Shown: piece by piece, positions 44,923 to 55,375 of the stretch
Numbering within the stretch: the stretch's first letter is position 1
Layout: every line of letters begins with the position of its first letter
Assembly: GCA_903632075.3 (NCBI GenBank)
Contig: CAHIKZ030001813.1
Coordinates: forward strand, 1,847,001-1,911,000
Direction of reading: 5' to 3'
DNA: 64,000 nucleotides
DNA from: Acanthosepion pharaonis
Lineage: Eukaryota; Mollusca; Cephalopoda; Sepiida; Sepiidae
The notes under the pieces: model-generated
The model's database searches: none
Seen by the model: the letters and a program-made list of their open reading frames with translations, nothing else
What the model was told of the DNA's origin: nothing
Translations under genes and position numbers: made by a program

Positions 44923-45165
44923 GCAACATATCTTCATTATATATATATATGTGTGTGTTTGCGTATGTGTGTGTGCGTGTGTGTGTGTAAATGTTTCATT
45001 CAATAATTTAGCCGAGTTTTGTCTACTTATTTTCAGTTGGATCCTTTCATATTCACGGACAATATTTTTGGTGTCATTATGAACGAAAGTGAAAAATTTC
45101 GCTGTGTTGACACATATTATATTATTGCAAGTACTTTCGACATAGCACAATGTCATCATCAGTGT
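44857..45165 (-). mobile_element. F3 hammerhead-like unit with (CA)n(TA)n tail
   Basis: Minus strand: motif at 45162-45131, about 140 bases including CCGTGAATATGAAAGGAT (also in the unit at 61735-61905), then (CA)n and (TA)n down to 44857. It is non-coding. Confidence 0.68.
45131..45162 (-). ncRNA. Hammerhead-like motif, family F3b
   Basis: Minus strand: perfect CUGAUGA (45162-45156), an extra U, stem II GACAU/AUGUC (5 bp), GAA (45138-45136), and stem III AGUACU (45135-45130) followed by U. Stem I does not pair convincingly. The core is intact apart from the extra base. Confidence 0.5.
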
Positions 45166-45469
45166 GTTGTTTATTTCAAGACAAATATTGTAGTGCTCAT
45201 CAATTTCTAATACAACATTGCTGTGTACATCTGAAAGTTATTTTCTTTTTACTTGTGAAATGAAGAACGCTGAGTCAGCACGTGATCGCTAGACACCGTT
45301 TCATTGGAGGTAAAGTACGGTTTTATCGAGAGTTTTAAGAAATATGTATTAATACTATTAGGGCAAACCTTGATATTTTAAACTATCTATTGTACATATT
45401 TTAAAACATTTGTGCAGCAACCATAATTAATTTCATTACAGAAAACCTCATCAAATTGTCGTATTCAAA

Positions 45470-46330
45470 ATGGCTGTTATGGAAATATGGGATGTGATAA
45501 AACGTTTAAATATTTGCTGAAAATATCTTCTTAATATGTGGAAAAAGTATCCATATCTAGTCTCAAGAGGAAGCCATTCAGCTTATACCAAGAGTTTCAC
45601 TGAAACCGCCAAAACGAGGGAGGAGAGAGTTAAGTGAAATGCACAAAGATGCGTCAGATGGCAATAGAGCTGAATATTTCTTATTTATTGCTAAGGAAGA
45701 TTATGAAATATCATTTACATCTGCTCTCTAAGCAAAAAGGATTCGAGAGAGGAAAGGAAATGCTGGTGAGGATGTAGCGTAGTGTAGACGTAATCTCAGT
45801 TTGATTGTACGAGAAGTTTTTCAATGTGAAGTATGTGGTCAGCAAACAAAACAATAGACTTTACGCCACTTTACTAGGAAACATATTCGTAGGTGTCAGG
45901 TTATATTTCAAGCGACACAAAACACTCATTATCATGGCTTCTGATGGCTCGAAATATCTCTTGGTATTCATTAAAGGAGTGACTTTGTATAGCAGAATTT
46001 ACCAGAAATTTTCGAGAAATGTGTTGTTCTGGTCGTCAGCTACATTTGGAAGTCGATTTGTCTTCACGCAATATGTAGTTCCCACCGTACACACGACCTT
46101 TCTGACACAGAACTGATTCAAGAATAATTTCAGTTGATTTTTTGACAACTCAATTTCGTATCCATCAAGCCATGACACTAATTCTTTTGACTTTTCGATA
46201 TGGTACATATTGGGGAGCGATGTTTCACATATCTCATTCCCAAGTGTGTCAGACCGATGACGTTGGAGTAAAATTTAATCGAAGAGATGAAGTCATGCTC
46301 TTCAGTTAGGAAGAGATTAAAGGCTATACT
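45470..46330 (+). pseudogene. Mariner-like transposase relic
   Basis: The frame at 45805-46116 aligns in order with a mariner/Tc1-type DDE domain (...LLVFIKGV...Y....., then the FVFTQYVVPTVHTTF block where ..QQD.APAH.. is usual), continuing past a stop into SISYPSSHDTNSFDFSIW (usual WP..SPDLNPLD..IW). The second catalytic aspartate is replaced and the frame has stops. The region 45560-45790 may be the linker after the DNA-binding domain. Inactive. Confidence 0.72.
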
Positions 46331-46389
46331 GAAAGCAAAGGGTAAAAATGGTGAATTGGGCATACATATCAAATATTTTAGTAAGTATA

Positions 46390-46458
46390 ACAATAAACCT
46401 GTAAATTTTCATTAAGTAAAACTAAAACCTTTTATTTTATGATAAAATAAATCATAGG

Positions 46459-46512
<54 letters not shown>

Positions 46513-46705
46513 TGGTGCTCACTCGATTATGGGTATAATCAAAGCTGGACCGTCAGTGAACATCTACTGCGTTTACCATGTCATCAGCTTGGTTTCTGAT
46601 GAATGCGGACCTATCTGTTTATCACATGCTAGAGTCATATTAGGAATCATGTGCGGTGACAACAGATGGAATATACTTGTCAGTTAACAGAAAGAAGTGA
46701 TTTGT
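46390..46705 (+). repeat. Dispersed unit Q copy 1, with (TA)n at 46465-46509
   Basis: Shares with 47600-47895, in the same order: TTTTATTTTATGATAA, ACTCGATTA, GATGAATG, AGTCATATTAGGAATC and the end GATTTGTA.CTTTTTTATAC. Identity is moderate. Copy 1 carries an internal (TA)n absent from copy 2. Confidence 0.75.
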
Positions 46706-46750
46706 AACTTTTTTATACACAATACATACATATAACTATATATTATATAT

Positions 46751-46756
<6 letters not shown>

Positions 46757-46793
<37 letters not shown>

Positions 46794-46825
46794 GAAATTT
46801 CTCGTTTTCTCCATGAGACCTATAT

Positions 46826-46894
<69 letters not shown>
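46757..46894. repeat. (TA)n microsatellites
   Basis: TA at 46757-46790 and 46830-46894. Confidence 0.97.
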
Positions 46895-46896
<2 letters not shown>

Positions 46897-47599
46897 CAGT
46901 GATTTTAGCTTTACTAAACCGAAAGTTAACAGTATGCCAGAATAAATAATCGTTTCTACATGCTTTACAGGTTCAGTTTCTGTCGGAGGACACATATTTT
47001 TTGCGAAATTTCTCGCACATTAATTAAAAACGGCGCATTTATCCAAATAGGTTGTTTACATAAAAATAACGTATAAACACAATACATATATATATATATA
47101 TATATATATACATACATATACAAGTAGAAGACCACGTACATATTACTTCAACGTTACATTTCCTATCTGAAATTTAAATAGGATAAATTCTGTAGTGAGC
47201 TTTACTTTTTTTGCAAAGAGACCGGACGTTGAATTGATCGAAGAAAATTTAAATGAACCAGTGGGGCAAATTTCCCATCCTGACTGCATTGCTTTTTTTC
47301 CGCCAACTAAGCAGCATGTTGACAAATGCTGTCCTTTAGAAATATGAGTTTGGGGGCGGCGGACTGTCAGATGAAGTGCATTTTTCTACAATTGCATTGC
47401 TCAAATCTCGATAGTCTTGATTATAACGGTGTGCAGTGACAGTGTCATTGTTGTTCAACAATTATAACACGAAGTACATCAAATCCACTAAATACAGATT
47501 AAGATCTTTTTTTTTTCAAAATGTTAGATTTTGTTGCTATATATTGTTCTGTTTTATACCCACGCTATTTAATACTTCAAAACGCACTTTCGGAATGTT
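46895..47599. other. Unannotated DNA
   Basis: Contains (TA)n at 47089-47110. Nothing else is recognised. Confidence 0.55.
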
Positions 47600-47893
47600 A
47601 CAGTTTAACTTTCATTAACCAAAAGTAAAAGGTTTTATTTTATGATAACGTAAATAATAGACAAATGTATATGCCGCAGCTGCCATAAGTGGTGTTGACT
47701 CGATTACGAATAACTGAGCATCTACCATGACACGAGCCGTGCTGCTGATGAATGTGATGGTGTCTGCTTATCCCATGCTAGGCTGAAGAGTCATATTAGG
47801 AATCGACTGCTACGACATCAGATTGAAAATAATTATCACAGTTACCAGGAGGAAATGATTTGTACCTTTTTTTATACACGCAATCCATTATAT

Positions 47894-47895
<2 letters not shown>
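47600..47895 (+). repeat. Dispersed unit Q copy 2
   Basis: Direct repeat of 46390-46705 about 1.2 kb away. Both end where a (TA)n region begins. Confidence 0.75.
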
Positions 47896-47960
<65 letters not shown>

Positions 47961-47978
47961 TAGATAGATAGATAGATA
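47896..47978. repeat. (TA)n(GATA)n microsatellite
   Basis: TA for about 62 bases, then five GATA units. Confidence 0.97.
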
Positions 47979-48490
47979 TGAAGCGGAGTATATGCATGTA
48001 GGTTTGTGCTTGTGGGTGTCCAAGCAAATGCTCCACTCCCACTGGTCCGATTTCAATTATTCATATCTCATTCAAAAGCCCTAGAAAATTGAGGCGCAGA
48101 GTTGCCAGATTACGCGAGTGATGAATATATTATACTTGTCATTATCGTTGCTTTTATGGTTCAAGGGGATTAACTCCCATTTTTTTGGTATCAAATATTG
48201 CAGGTAGCTTAAAATTCTAAGCTTGCTTAAAAGCCGCCCTATCGTATATTGTAAGCTAAATAAGTAGTCATAACTGTACTAGTTTCGTTGTGGACTCATT
48301 TACCATTCTTAACTCGAATTACCAATTAAAAGTGTTGGAGGCCATTTATATTTTATCGTTGAAGCCCCTATATGTAAAGGGAAGGACTTCGTTCTGGGCC
48401 TCCAACTAATTTCCATCTAAGCAATATTTTTCTCCCCCTAATTCATATTGTCCATCGCTTTTTAGTGATAATTCTATCTGATTTATAAAC
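47979..48490. other. Unclassified sequence
   Basis: A block near 47980-48125 (GAAGCGGAGTATATGCATG, then CACTGGTCCGATTTCAATTA) resembles the 3' part of an invertebrate short repeat, but I cannot name it. Nothing else is seen. Confidence 0.35.
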
Positions 48491-48497
48491 CTCAATT

Positions 48498-48533
48498 TAG
48501 CTCCGTTGAGCGAAGTTCGAAACCGGTTAGCTA
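48498..48533 (+). ncRNA. Degenerate hammerhead motif, family F7
   Basis: Stem I UAGCU (48498-48502) pairs perfectly with AGCUA (48529-48533). The core reads CCGUUGA where CUGANGA is expected (two changes). Stem II is weak, GAA lies at 48519-48521, stem III is ACCGGU (48522-48527) and the unpaired U is at 48528. The scaffold is clear, but the core changes predict inactivity. Confidence 0.55.
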
Positions 48534-48609
48534 GCCCGTTTTTCAGTTTTCATTTTTATCTATTATCATCATGGGTGCTAATAAAAATAAATTTGTCTTT
48601 TCCTCACGG

Positions 48610-48650
<41 letters not shown>
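48498..48650 (+). mobile_element. F7 hammerhead-like unit with (TA)n tail
   Basis: The motif at 48498-48533 is followed by about 75 bases including TTTCATTTTTATCTATTATC and then (TA)n at 48611-48650. The GAAACCGGUU part is identical to family F1. Confidence 0.6.
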
Positions 48651-48652
<2 letters not shown>

Positions 48653-48720
48653 TGCGGCAGAAATACCTCTCGCATAATGGTAATATAGAAGTATTTCTAG
48701 AAAGTATGTGTAAGGTATTT

Positions 48721-48734
48721 CTGTGTGTGTGTTT

Positions 48735-48771
<37 letters not shown>
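48721..48771. repeat. (TG)n microsatellite
   Basis: About 50 bases of TG with two T interruptions. Confidence 0.96.
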
Positions 48772-48772
<1 letters not shown>

Positions 48773-49043
48773 CGGGTGTAGTTGCTTATTTGTCCCAATC
48801 GTGTAACAGCAAAATTGTTTCATTGTTAGATTAAATTCTGAACCGCGGTATCTTAGAAATGATTAAAGATATTTTACTGGAATTCTCTGAGGTTTTTATA
48901 ATTAGACTTTATGTTAGACAATAAGAATGTATAATTACACGCCAAGCTTAACAAAAGAAATCGATCATAAAGGAAAATGACATGTTCATGATCAATTGAT
49001 CATAGGTAAAGTTCGGATGCTCATGAAGGATTAAATAAAAGTT

Positions 49044-49046
<3 letters not shown>
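48772..49046. other. Unannotated AT-rich DNA
   Basis: Nothing recognised. Confidence 0.55.

Positions 49047-49113
<67 letters not shown>
49047..49113. repeat. (TA)n microsatellite
   Basis: About 67 bases of TA. Confidence 0.97.
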
Positions 49114-49118
<5 letters not shown>

Positions 49119-49124
49119 CAGAAT

Positions 49125-49590
49125 CATTTATCAAGATGATCTTCGTCATCTATAACCTTCTAAATTTCTGTCCTAGAGTAAAAAGTTTCTTTACACCTTT
49201 CACGTACGATATCATTTTGAACTCTTTTTTTCACTGCTCTTTAGACTGTCATAGGTGAAATTCCTGTCTCACGTGCCATACGTATTATGGATTAAGTTGT
49301 ATCTTTTTTAATTGATCTCTTTTGAACTAAGATGAAATGATGATTCCTCTTTTTGTTCTGACTTTCTGGTCACAACAAGAAAAGAAATCCAGTTTTCCTT
49401 TCAACTGCTCCCTCTTTTCTTAAACTTATTAACCGTTCTCTTGATGGTTCTTGAATAGATTTTAAGAAGGATCCCAGACCATGAATGTTGGTACCATTAC
49501 TGGAGACCTATTGTTGAGTTGAGAAGACAGTGTGTCTGATACAAAACGATTTTAACCTGTTCTTTTTCTAGCTGAATAACTCAAATTGAT
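49125..49590 (-). pseudogene. Mariner/Tc1-like transposase N-terminal relic
   Basis: Minus-strand frames include IYSRTIKRTVNKFKKRG (helix-turn-helix and hinge region) and, further on, RMARETGISPMTVRAVKK interrupted by a stop after V (second helix-turn-helix; usual form iA...gvS..TV.R..K). Only the paired DNA-binding domain is present, with stops. It could belong with the DDE relics nearby, but orientation and distance do not show this. Confidence 0.6.
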
Positions 49591-49773
49591 TCTTGCGACA
49601 AATGGCTATTATCCGAAAAATTGGCAAAAAGCAACCCAATTAATTTAATGTGTTTTTGGTCTGTTTGTTTTTTTGTTTTTGTTTTTTTGGGGGTTTTTTT
49701 TTTTTAGATAAAAGCATTTTGTGAGATTGACAATTATGCTGATCACGATTTGGACAATTCTGCTGTTACACCC

Positions 49774-49775
<2 letters not shown>

Positions 49776-49830
<55 letters not shown>

Positions 49831-49890
49831 GGAGTGAGAAAGAAAGAGAGAAAGAGAGAGAGAAAGGGAGGGAGAGAGGGGGAAAGTGAG
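49776..49890. repeat. (TA)n(GA)n microsatellite
   Basis: TA for 36 bases, then impure GA for about 80 bases. Confidence 0.96.
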
Positions 49891-50585
49891 ATACAATACA
49901 AATATGCCACTTTTGTTTTATTTTCATATTTAGAGTTCTATATTGATTTATGAGATTTACAAATCTTTAACGGACATTTCCCGAGAATTATTCTTCTCTT
50001 AAAGAATGCATACGCTCGGTTATAAAGAAATTATTTCTTTAATTCTATATTCTGTAGAATTTGCTACATACATAGAATTTTAATTTTACTTTCCATTTCT
50101 TGATATACTTCATTGTAATAATGAAAAAATTTTCTGTATATGCATTTCGACAATGTTTGAAGGATATACTAAAATGTTCTATATACTCTAATAGATTCAC
50201 ATGTAATAATCAATAAGATATTGCAGCACGAGTAATTTGACATAGATACAACAAGTAAAAACGCCAATTTAGAAATCATATTGTTCAAATTACGACTATT
50301 ATCAGCAATTTAGCATCAGCTGAAAACAATTATGAACAACTGCTTCTTATAAGGCTATAAAGCATCAATAGACTTGCGAAGTTGTCCGGTTTAAAGAACT
50401 AATTATCACGTCAGATGTAGTCATCAATAATAAGGCAGCATGCGGGACGTTTTGTCGATAAAATATTGCTTTTATGTCGACAAAACCTCACTTATCTGTA
50501 TAATGATTCTTGTTAATATTTATTAACATTAACTTAGTATGACACACTGCCAACGTATGGTTGGTAATATAGGCCAATAATTTAT
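49891..50585. other. Unannotated AT-rich DNA
   Basis: Nothing recognised. Confidence 0.6.
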
Positions 50586-50589
50586 ATAC

Positions 50590-51045
50590 TTTTAATGTAA
50601 TAGATACATGCAAGTCATGTAACGGTGATCGGGGCGGAAAATGGAATTTGGGGTCCATTTCAATTTCTGGTCTAGTTACGTTCACTTTCACGCACATATC
50701 TTAGCGAAGGGCATGAATTCATCTCTTCTTTCCCCAACTTAAAATTTCAAATTAGACTCATTTCAATAGTGTCGGTAACATGTTTCACATTCCTAAAAAC
50801 TGTGTAGAATTTTCGTTGAATTCCTCTGAGAAAGTATTTCTATGTGGAATCTATATTCCTGCTATGGATTAAATAACAGAGTAAAATGTCCCAGGTGGGA
50901 GACCGTCTAAGATAGGGATTACTCTGGATATAAAACCATAGAGAAGGCATCTGGAAACCACTCCACTATCTTTTCCAAGAAGTAAGAGCATTTCACTAAT
51001 AATAAGGAAAAGGAATCTGTAGTGAGATATGATCATCTATTTCCT
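50590..51045 (+). mobile_element. tRNA-Arg-like SINE, decayed
   Basis: A tRNA-like head is recognisable by TGTAACGGTGATCGG and CATTTCAATTTCTGG. The body has CTCTTCTTTCCCCAAC. The 3' domain has GGAAACCACTCCACT and GTGAGATATGATCATC, comparable with 43500-43560. About 130 bases of less similar sequence lie inside. Confidence 0.55.
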
Positions 51046-51154
51046 TAACGGACAAGTCTTTTAAAAAAATGGAAGATTAATAAATACAAATATGTCTTGA
51101 TTCCACTTAATGGTGGATTTTCGAAACCAGTAAATTTTATTTAGAATTTTGCAT

Positions 51155-51345
51155 TCAGACTAATATTCTCATTTCAGCCGTTGTGCGCTCCGACCTTCAT
51201 TAGTTGTCTCTCTGAGAATCCCGAACTGAACACTTCCCTGTAGGTTGCCCGGATCTATATACACCTGATGAAGGCCTGGGCGCGCAACGAACGAAACGTT
51301 GTGGTACCAACGACAAAGATGAGGGTATTAGTGTAAATGAATGCT
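51155..51345 (+). mobile_element. F4 hammerhead-like unit
   Basis: Bases 51255-51345 are the plus-strand motif and the downstream GACAAAGATGAGGGTATTAG. The stretch 51175-51205 (CAGCCGTTGTGCGCTCCGAC) is an inverted partial copy of the ribozyme region, so this is again a head-to-head arrangement. Confidence 0.6.
51262..51303 (+). ncRNA. Hammerhead-like motif, family F4
   Basis: CAC (51262-51264) pairs with GUG (51301-51303). The core is perfect CUGAUGA (51265-51271), then an extra A, GGCC, a loop, GAAC where GGCC is expected, GAA (51293-51295), ACGU and U. Stem II is broken compared with the 26624 copy. Confidence 0.45.
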
Positions 51346-51479
51346 AGAAATTAAAAAAAAAAAAAGTCCACAGATGTTAGATATATGTATGTTAAAATTA
51401 GCGCTTTTTAATCGATTTGATGGAAAAGCATTTCTAATATACACACACACATGCATGGATTTATAAATGATCAGTTTAT

Positions 51480-51730
51480 TCGTTTTCTACGGCTTATCAA
51501 CCTTTACTGATTATTTATAGTCAGAAAATCTGTCCAGGGTATTTGCGAGTAAGTGAACTGGAATTGAAACTCTGTCCTATGATTAATAGTTCAGAGCCGT
51601 TATCCATTACACTACCCGCACATCCACGCATACATCACCTGGTATTCCTAAGCGGTTACCCATCTAGATACTGACCAGGAACTACGTTGCTTAACTGGTG
51701 ATCGTACACGATGTGATTGAAAGATTTATC
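51480..51730 (-). mobile_element. 5S-tRNA dimeric SINE
   Basis: On the minus strand the 5S-like head occupies 51705-51635 (GTTAAGCAACGTAGTTCCTG, then GGTCAGTATC and GGTAACCGCTTAGGAATACC). It passes into the tRNA-Arg-like unit (GTGTAATGGATAACGGCTC, B-box-like GAGTTTCAATTCCAG) and the body (CACTTACTCGCAAATACCCT). This copy shows the junction of the two heads without interruption. Confidence 0.85.
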
Positions 51731-52335
51731 TATAAATATTAGCATAATGTCTGGTTATCTATTTACAAAGTTTTGCATATCCGTTTCTTATATGTATGCA
51801 CATATACAATATACTGCAAATATAAAGATTTGTTTTTTCTGCTTCAGAATATGTCATATTGACGAGAAATTTCTTATATTTCTCGCCTGATAAACTGATA
51901 TTGACCTCTCTGCATTTGCGAAACGTCCATCTTTATATCATGTGTTTGTTTATATATTTTCTTTTTATCTCTAACTTACAGAAGTAATTTTGCACGGCGA
52001 ATTCAATGAAATATTTGTACCTAACAAATAAGGAAATATAGCGAACTGCCATGGACAAATAAGCTGACGAAAAAGAGATGCAATGCTGTACTGTAGAATC
52101 CAGTTAATATAAAAAAATAATATGAGATTTATGTAATGTTGCAGCTGAAAGCGCATCTATTTCCATGAAACAAAACTACGAAAATTCGTTTATCTATCAC
52201 ATGTTGTTTGACGACTACAAAAAAATATGCAAAAAACACTCAGCATATCAGAATTATACGTTCCAGCTGATGAGTGTTGATATATCAGTCTTATCCCGTG
52301 TAATCCTATCTAAAAATCTAAGTTTAATTTTCTCG
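51731..52335. other. Unannotated AT-rich DNA
   Basis: Nothing recognised. Confidence 0.6.
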
Positions 52336-52339
52336 TATT

Positions 52340-53065
52340 GACTCTAGCGATATAAGATACTCAGACCACTCTGTACATATGGCGCCCTCAGAAGAAAAAA
52401 TGCAAAAGCACGACCACAAAGTAGCATAGGAAAGCGGAAACTAAGGTCTATTAACTCTAATACGAGAGAGTGTATGATCCTCAGCAAGAGAAAAAGAGAT
52501 TTGAGCTCCGAATTAGACGTTAGAATCAATTGCGTACTATAGGAATAACGAAAGATGCTTTTCCAAAAGATAAGCAAAGTATTAAGAAACAGGAAAATTT
52601 GTTACAAACAAAGAAAATTTTACTGAACTATTACATAAGATCTGGTCGCCTATATGGCATCGAATGCTGGACAATCTCTTTACAGATGAAGTGATTTGAG
52701 CAACAAAAATATGGTTCTACAGAAGGAAGCTGAGTATACCATAGATTGAACGTGTGAGTAAGTTTTAGTGAAAACAGAAACAAAAAAGAAAACTTATACT
52801 TCAAATCAGATAGAGACAGTTGAAACTTTTAGAGCAGAGATAATGTGGATGGAAAGCTTGGAAAATGCGATAGTCGCAAATTAGATTGAAGCGGATAGAG
52901 GCTAACACCGCATAACCTACCTAGCGATCTTGAGCCTTTGCGGATGGCAGAACAGTACTTAGGAGAGATCTAAAAAAAAATTATTAAGAACGACAAGAGA
53001 TAGGAAATTGTGGAGAGCCATGAATGCCAGCATCCTGAAAGGACACGATAATTAGAAGGATAAGT
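52340..53065 (+). pseudogene. RTE-type LINE ORF C-terminal relic, copy 1
   Basis: Frames in order: RIGITKDAF-like block (52535), LLNYYIRSGRLYGIECWTI (about 52625), FYRRKLSIP (52710), RKLILQIR/RQLKLLEQ (52785-52825), then RDRKLWRAM-like (about 53000) and ILKGHD (53035). This follows the RTE ORF C-terminus. Several frameshifts and stops are present and the catalytic box is missing. Confidence 0.8.
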
Positions 53066-53234
53066 CAATATAATAAAAAAACGAAGGAAAGTGTGACACA
53101 GTTATCTGAAGACGCATGAGAATAGCGAAAGTTCCCTTGCTGAAAGTAAACAAAGTCTTTGTTTAGGCCTATCAAAATTATGTTAGAAACAACGAAAAAG
53201 TGGGCCAAATTGGCATGACATATCTAATCTAGTG

Positions 53235-53645
53235 TATGACAATGAATGACAATTTAGAGAGGAGGAATAGATTTAAAACAACCCGGATGTGGTTCTGCAG
53301 GGGGATTGTGAGAATACGATAGACTGAACAAGTGAGTAACGATAAAACTTTAAAGAAAACTAGAAGCAGAAAAAAAAAAAAAACATTTATAGGTAAAATC
53401 AGAAAAAAAAATTGTCTAAATTTCTGGGACAAATAATGAGGAATATAATCTTGGCAAATTTAATGCTCACATTACTTACTGAAGGAAACAGTGAAAAACA
53501 GGCTTAATGGGTTTAGTGAATGAATGGCAGAGATGGGAGGAGTCGGATGGTATTGAATCAAACACTGCTTGGAGTAACAACGGACAGGAAGATGTGGAGT
53601 ACCATGTCTACGCAGATCCTAAAAGGACATGCCATATAAAAGAAA
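53235..53645 (+). pseudogene. RTE-type LINE ORF C-terminal relic, copy 2
   Basis: Homologous to copy 1 from the FYRR-like block (WFCRGIVRI, about 53290) through KFLGQIMRNIILANLM (about 53415-53460) to a TDRKMWSTM..QILKGHA ending (53580-53630). It lies about 500 bp downstream in the same orientation, as a nested or tandem 5'-truncated insertion. Confidence 0.8.
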
Positions 53646-53699
53646 AAAGAAAACTGCTGCTAATTCATTTCTACATATGGTTGTTATATTTTGAATTAA

Positions 53700-53702
<3 letters not shown>

Positions 53703-53764
<62 letters not shown>
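53703..53764. repeat. (TA)n microsatellite
   Basis: About 62 bases of TA following the RTE copy 2 end. Confidence 0.97.
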
Positions 53765-53769
<5 letters not shown>

Positions 53770-53925
53770 TTTATTTAAAAATATGATTCCAACTTTTTAA
53801 ATAAATAATTATATTTATGCTCTACATTTGTATCGAGCACTATTTTTTTTAAAATAATAACTAAAATACTAAGGAACTTTGGATTTACCTAACCAGTTCT
53901 TTTTCTATTTTTATATATTTTTCAT

Positions 53926-53927
<2 letters not shown>

Positions 53928-53967
<40 letters not shown>
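53928..53967. repeat. (TA)n microsatellite
   Basis: About 40 bases of TA. Confidence 0.97.
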
Positions 53968-53971
<4 letters not shown>

Positions 53972-54367
53972 CTCATCAAGAAGACAGAAGAAGTAGACGG
54001 AGAAGAAGTGTAAAGGGTAATCTGAAAGAAGCCAAAAATAATTTAAAAGAAAAAACGAGACTAGTAAATTAGATTCGATTAAAATGACATGATAGAGGTA
54101 GCGATGATTGACGCGTAAAAAGCGGGAAAAATGAATAGAATTATGAGAGAAAAAAAACTCAGCATAATTCAACAATTACAATATGAATATCATTATTTGG
54201 GCTGTTTCAGCCAAAATTTCTTTACGAACTTGCTAAGCTCTTCAGTCTTATCTTGTCGGCTACTCATTTCCGATCACCACAGTCCACTAGGGTGACTAAA
54301 ACCCTATTGCTCACTAACCCAGATGTTTGTCCACCACACACAGAGCATACTTCTGGTTCATAATGTT
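53968..54367. other. Unannotated DNA
   Basis: A-rich on the plus strand to 54180, then mixed. Nothing recognised. Confidence 0.55.
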
Positions 54368-54600
54368 GTATTCATATGCAAATCTTCACCTTATAAATAG
54401 CAGTTGATACAGCTGGAGTCTGAACTAATCCTAAGCTTGATGACGAAACTACTAGAGAAAAAGTAGCGAGTATTTTTAACTAATTAGTTTACAATATTCT
54501 ATTCACTACTATTTCTCTAGTAATTTTCAAGGTTAGAATTAGTTTAGCATCCAGCTGTATCAACTGTAATTCATAAGATGAAGATTCGCATATGAATGCA
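54368..54600. mobile_element. Head-to-head palindrome, about 95-bp arms
   Basis: Left arm 54368-54470 and right arm 54508-54600 are inverted copies sharing GTTGATACAGCTGGA, ATTCATATGC and ACTACTAGAGAAA/TTTCTCTAGTAATT. The left arm contains CTTGATGACGAAACTACTAG, possibly a hammerhead remnant that lost stem II. No (TA)n touches it. Confidence 0.8.
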
Positions 54601-55375
54601 ACACCGCCCATGGGCAATTACAGTTTCTGGGAGCATGCGCATAATCTGGCGTCATCATCAATTTGAACTATGCCAGTACGCTCATCGGCAACATCTGAAT
54701 AATCCTGTCAACCAGATTTCACCCCCAAGACTTGATTTAACCCGTCGTATGATTTCCAGGTACATTTCAAACGATATCACGCGCTATCATCGCCTGCCCA
54801 GGCCGATATCATCTATAATTCACAATCGTGAAGAATAAACCTTGTTCGGATTCGAAGCCGAGTCTCAGTGATGGAAAACAAACATTCTAACAACTCTGTC
54901 ACGCGTTTATTTAATTTAATCTATGTGCCTTATTTTTCTGACTAGTGTGGTAAGCTTAGTTTTTAAGGACAAAACTTCCAGGCCGTTGCACCCTCTGTTC
55001 TTTTTTTGCAAATATATTCAATCGTAATCTGTAACCTGCTAGGAGTTTTAGAGTGTTCTATCTCTATTCCATTGAATGGAGATAACACAATCATGAAATA
55101 TAATGTCGCTTAGATTCGACGAAGACTTAATGAATTCTGTAATAAGGATAAAACGCTAGCTCTATTGAAGCTTCTCTGCGTCAGTATATATGCTATTTGG
55201 ACGATTCCACGTTATATTCTGGAAGGGGTGTTCATCTCCACACTTGCACTTTCTTTACTTGATAGTTTTTTCCGACATTTCAGTCGGATCACGTTTTCAC
55301 TTACTCTGACGTTGTATTGTAATTTTAGTTTTATGAATAGGTACTTCAATGGTACCGCAAACTATATCCATCGAT
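54601..55375. other. Unannotated DNA
   Basis: May include the 3' end of the minus-strand gypsy element, but I find no matching LTR pair. Open frames at 54596-54838 and 55165-55377 have no domain. Confidence 0.5.

Noticed and set aside
46550..47745. CTGATGAATG strings near 46615 and 47732 as further hammerhead cores
   Set aside because: No hairpin followed by GAAA is found at the right distance and no stem I pairing; they belong to repeat Q.
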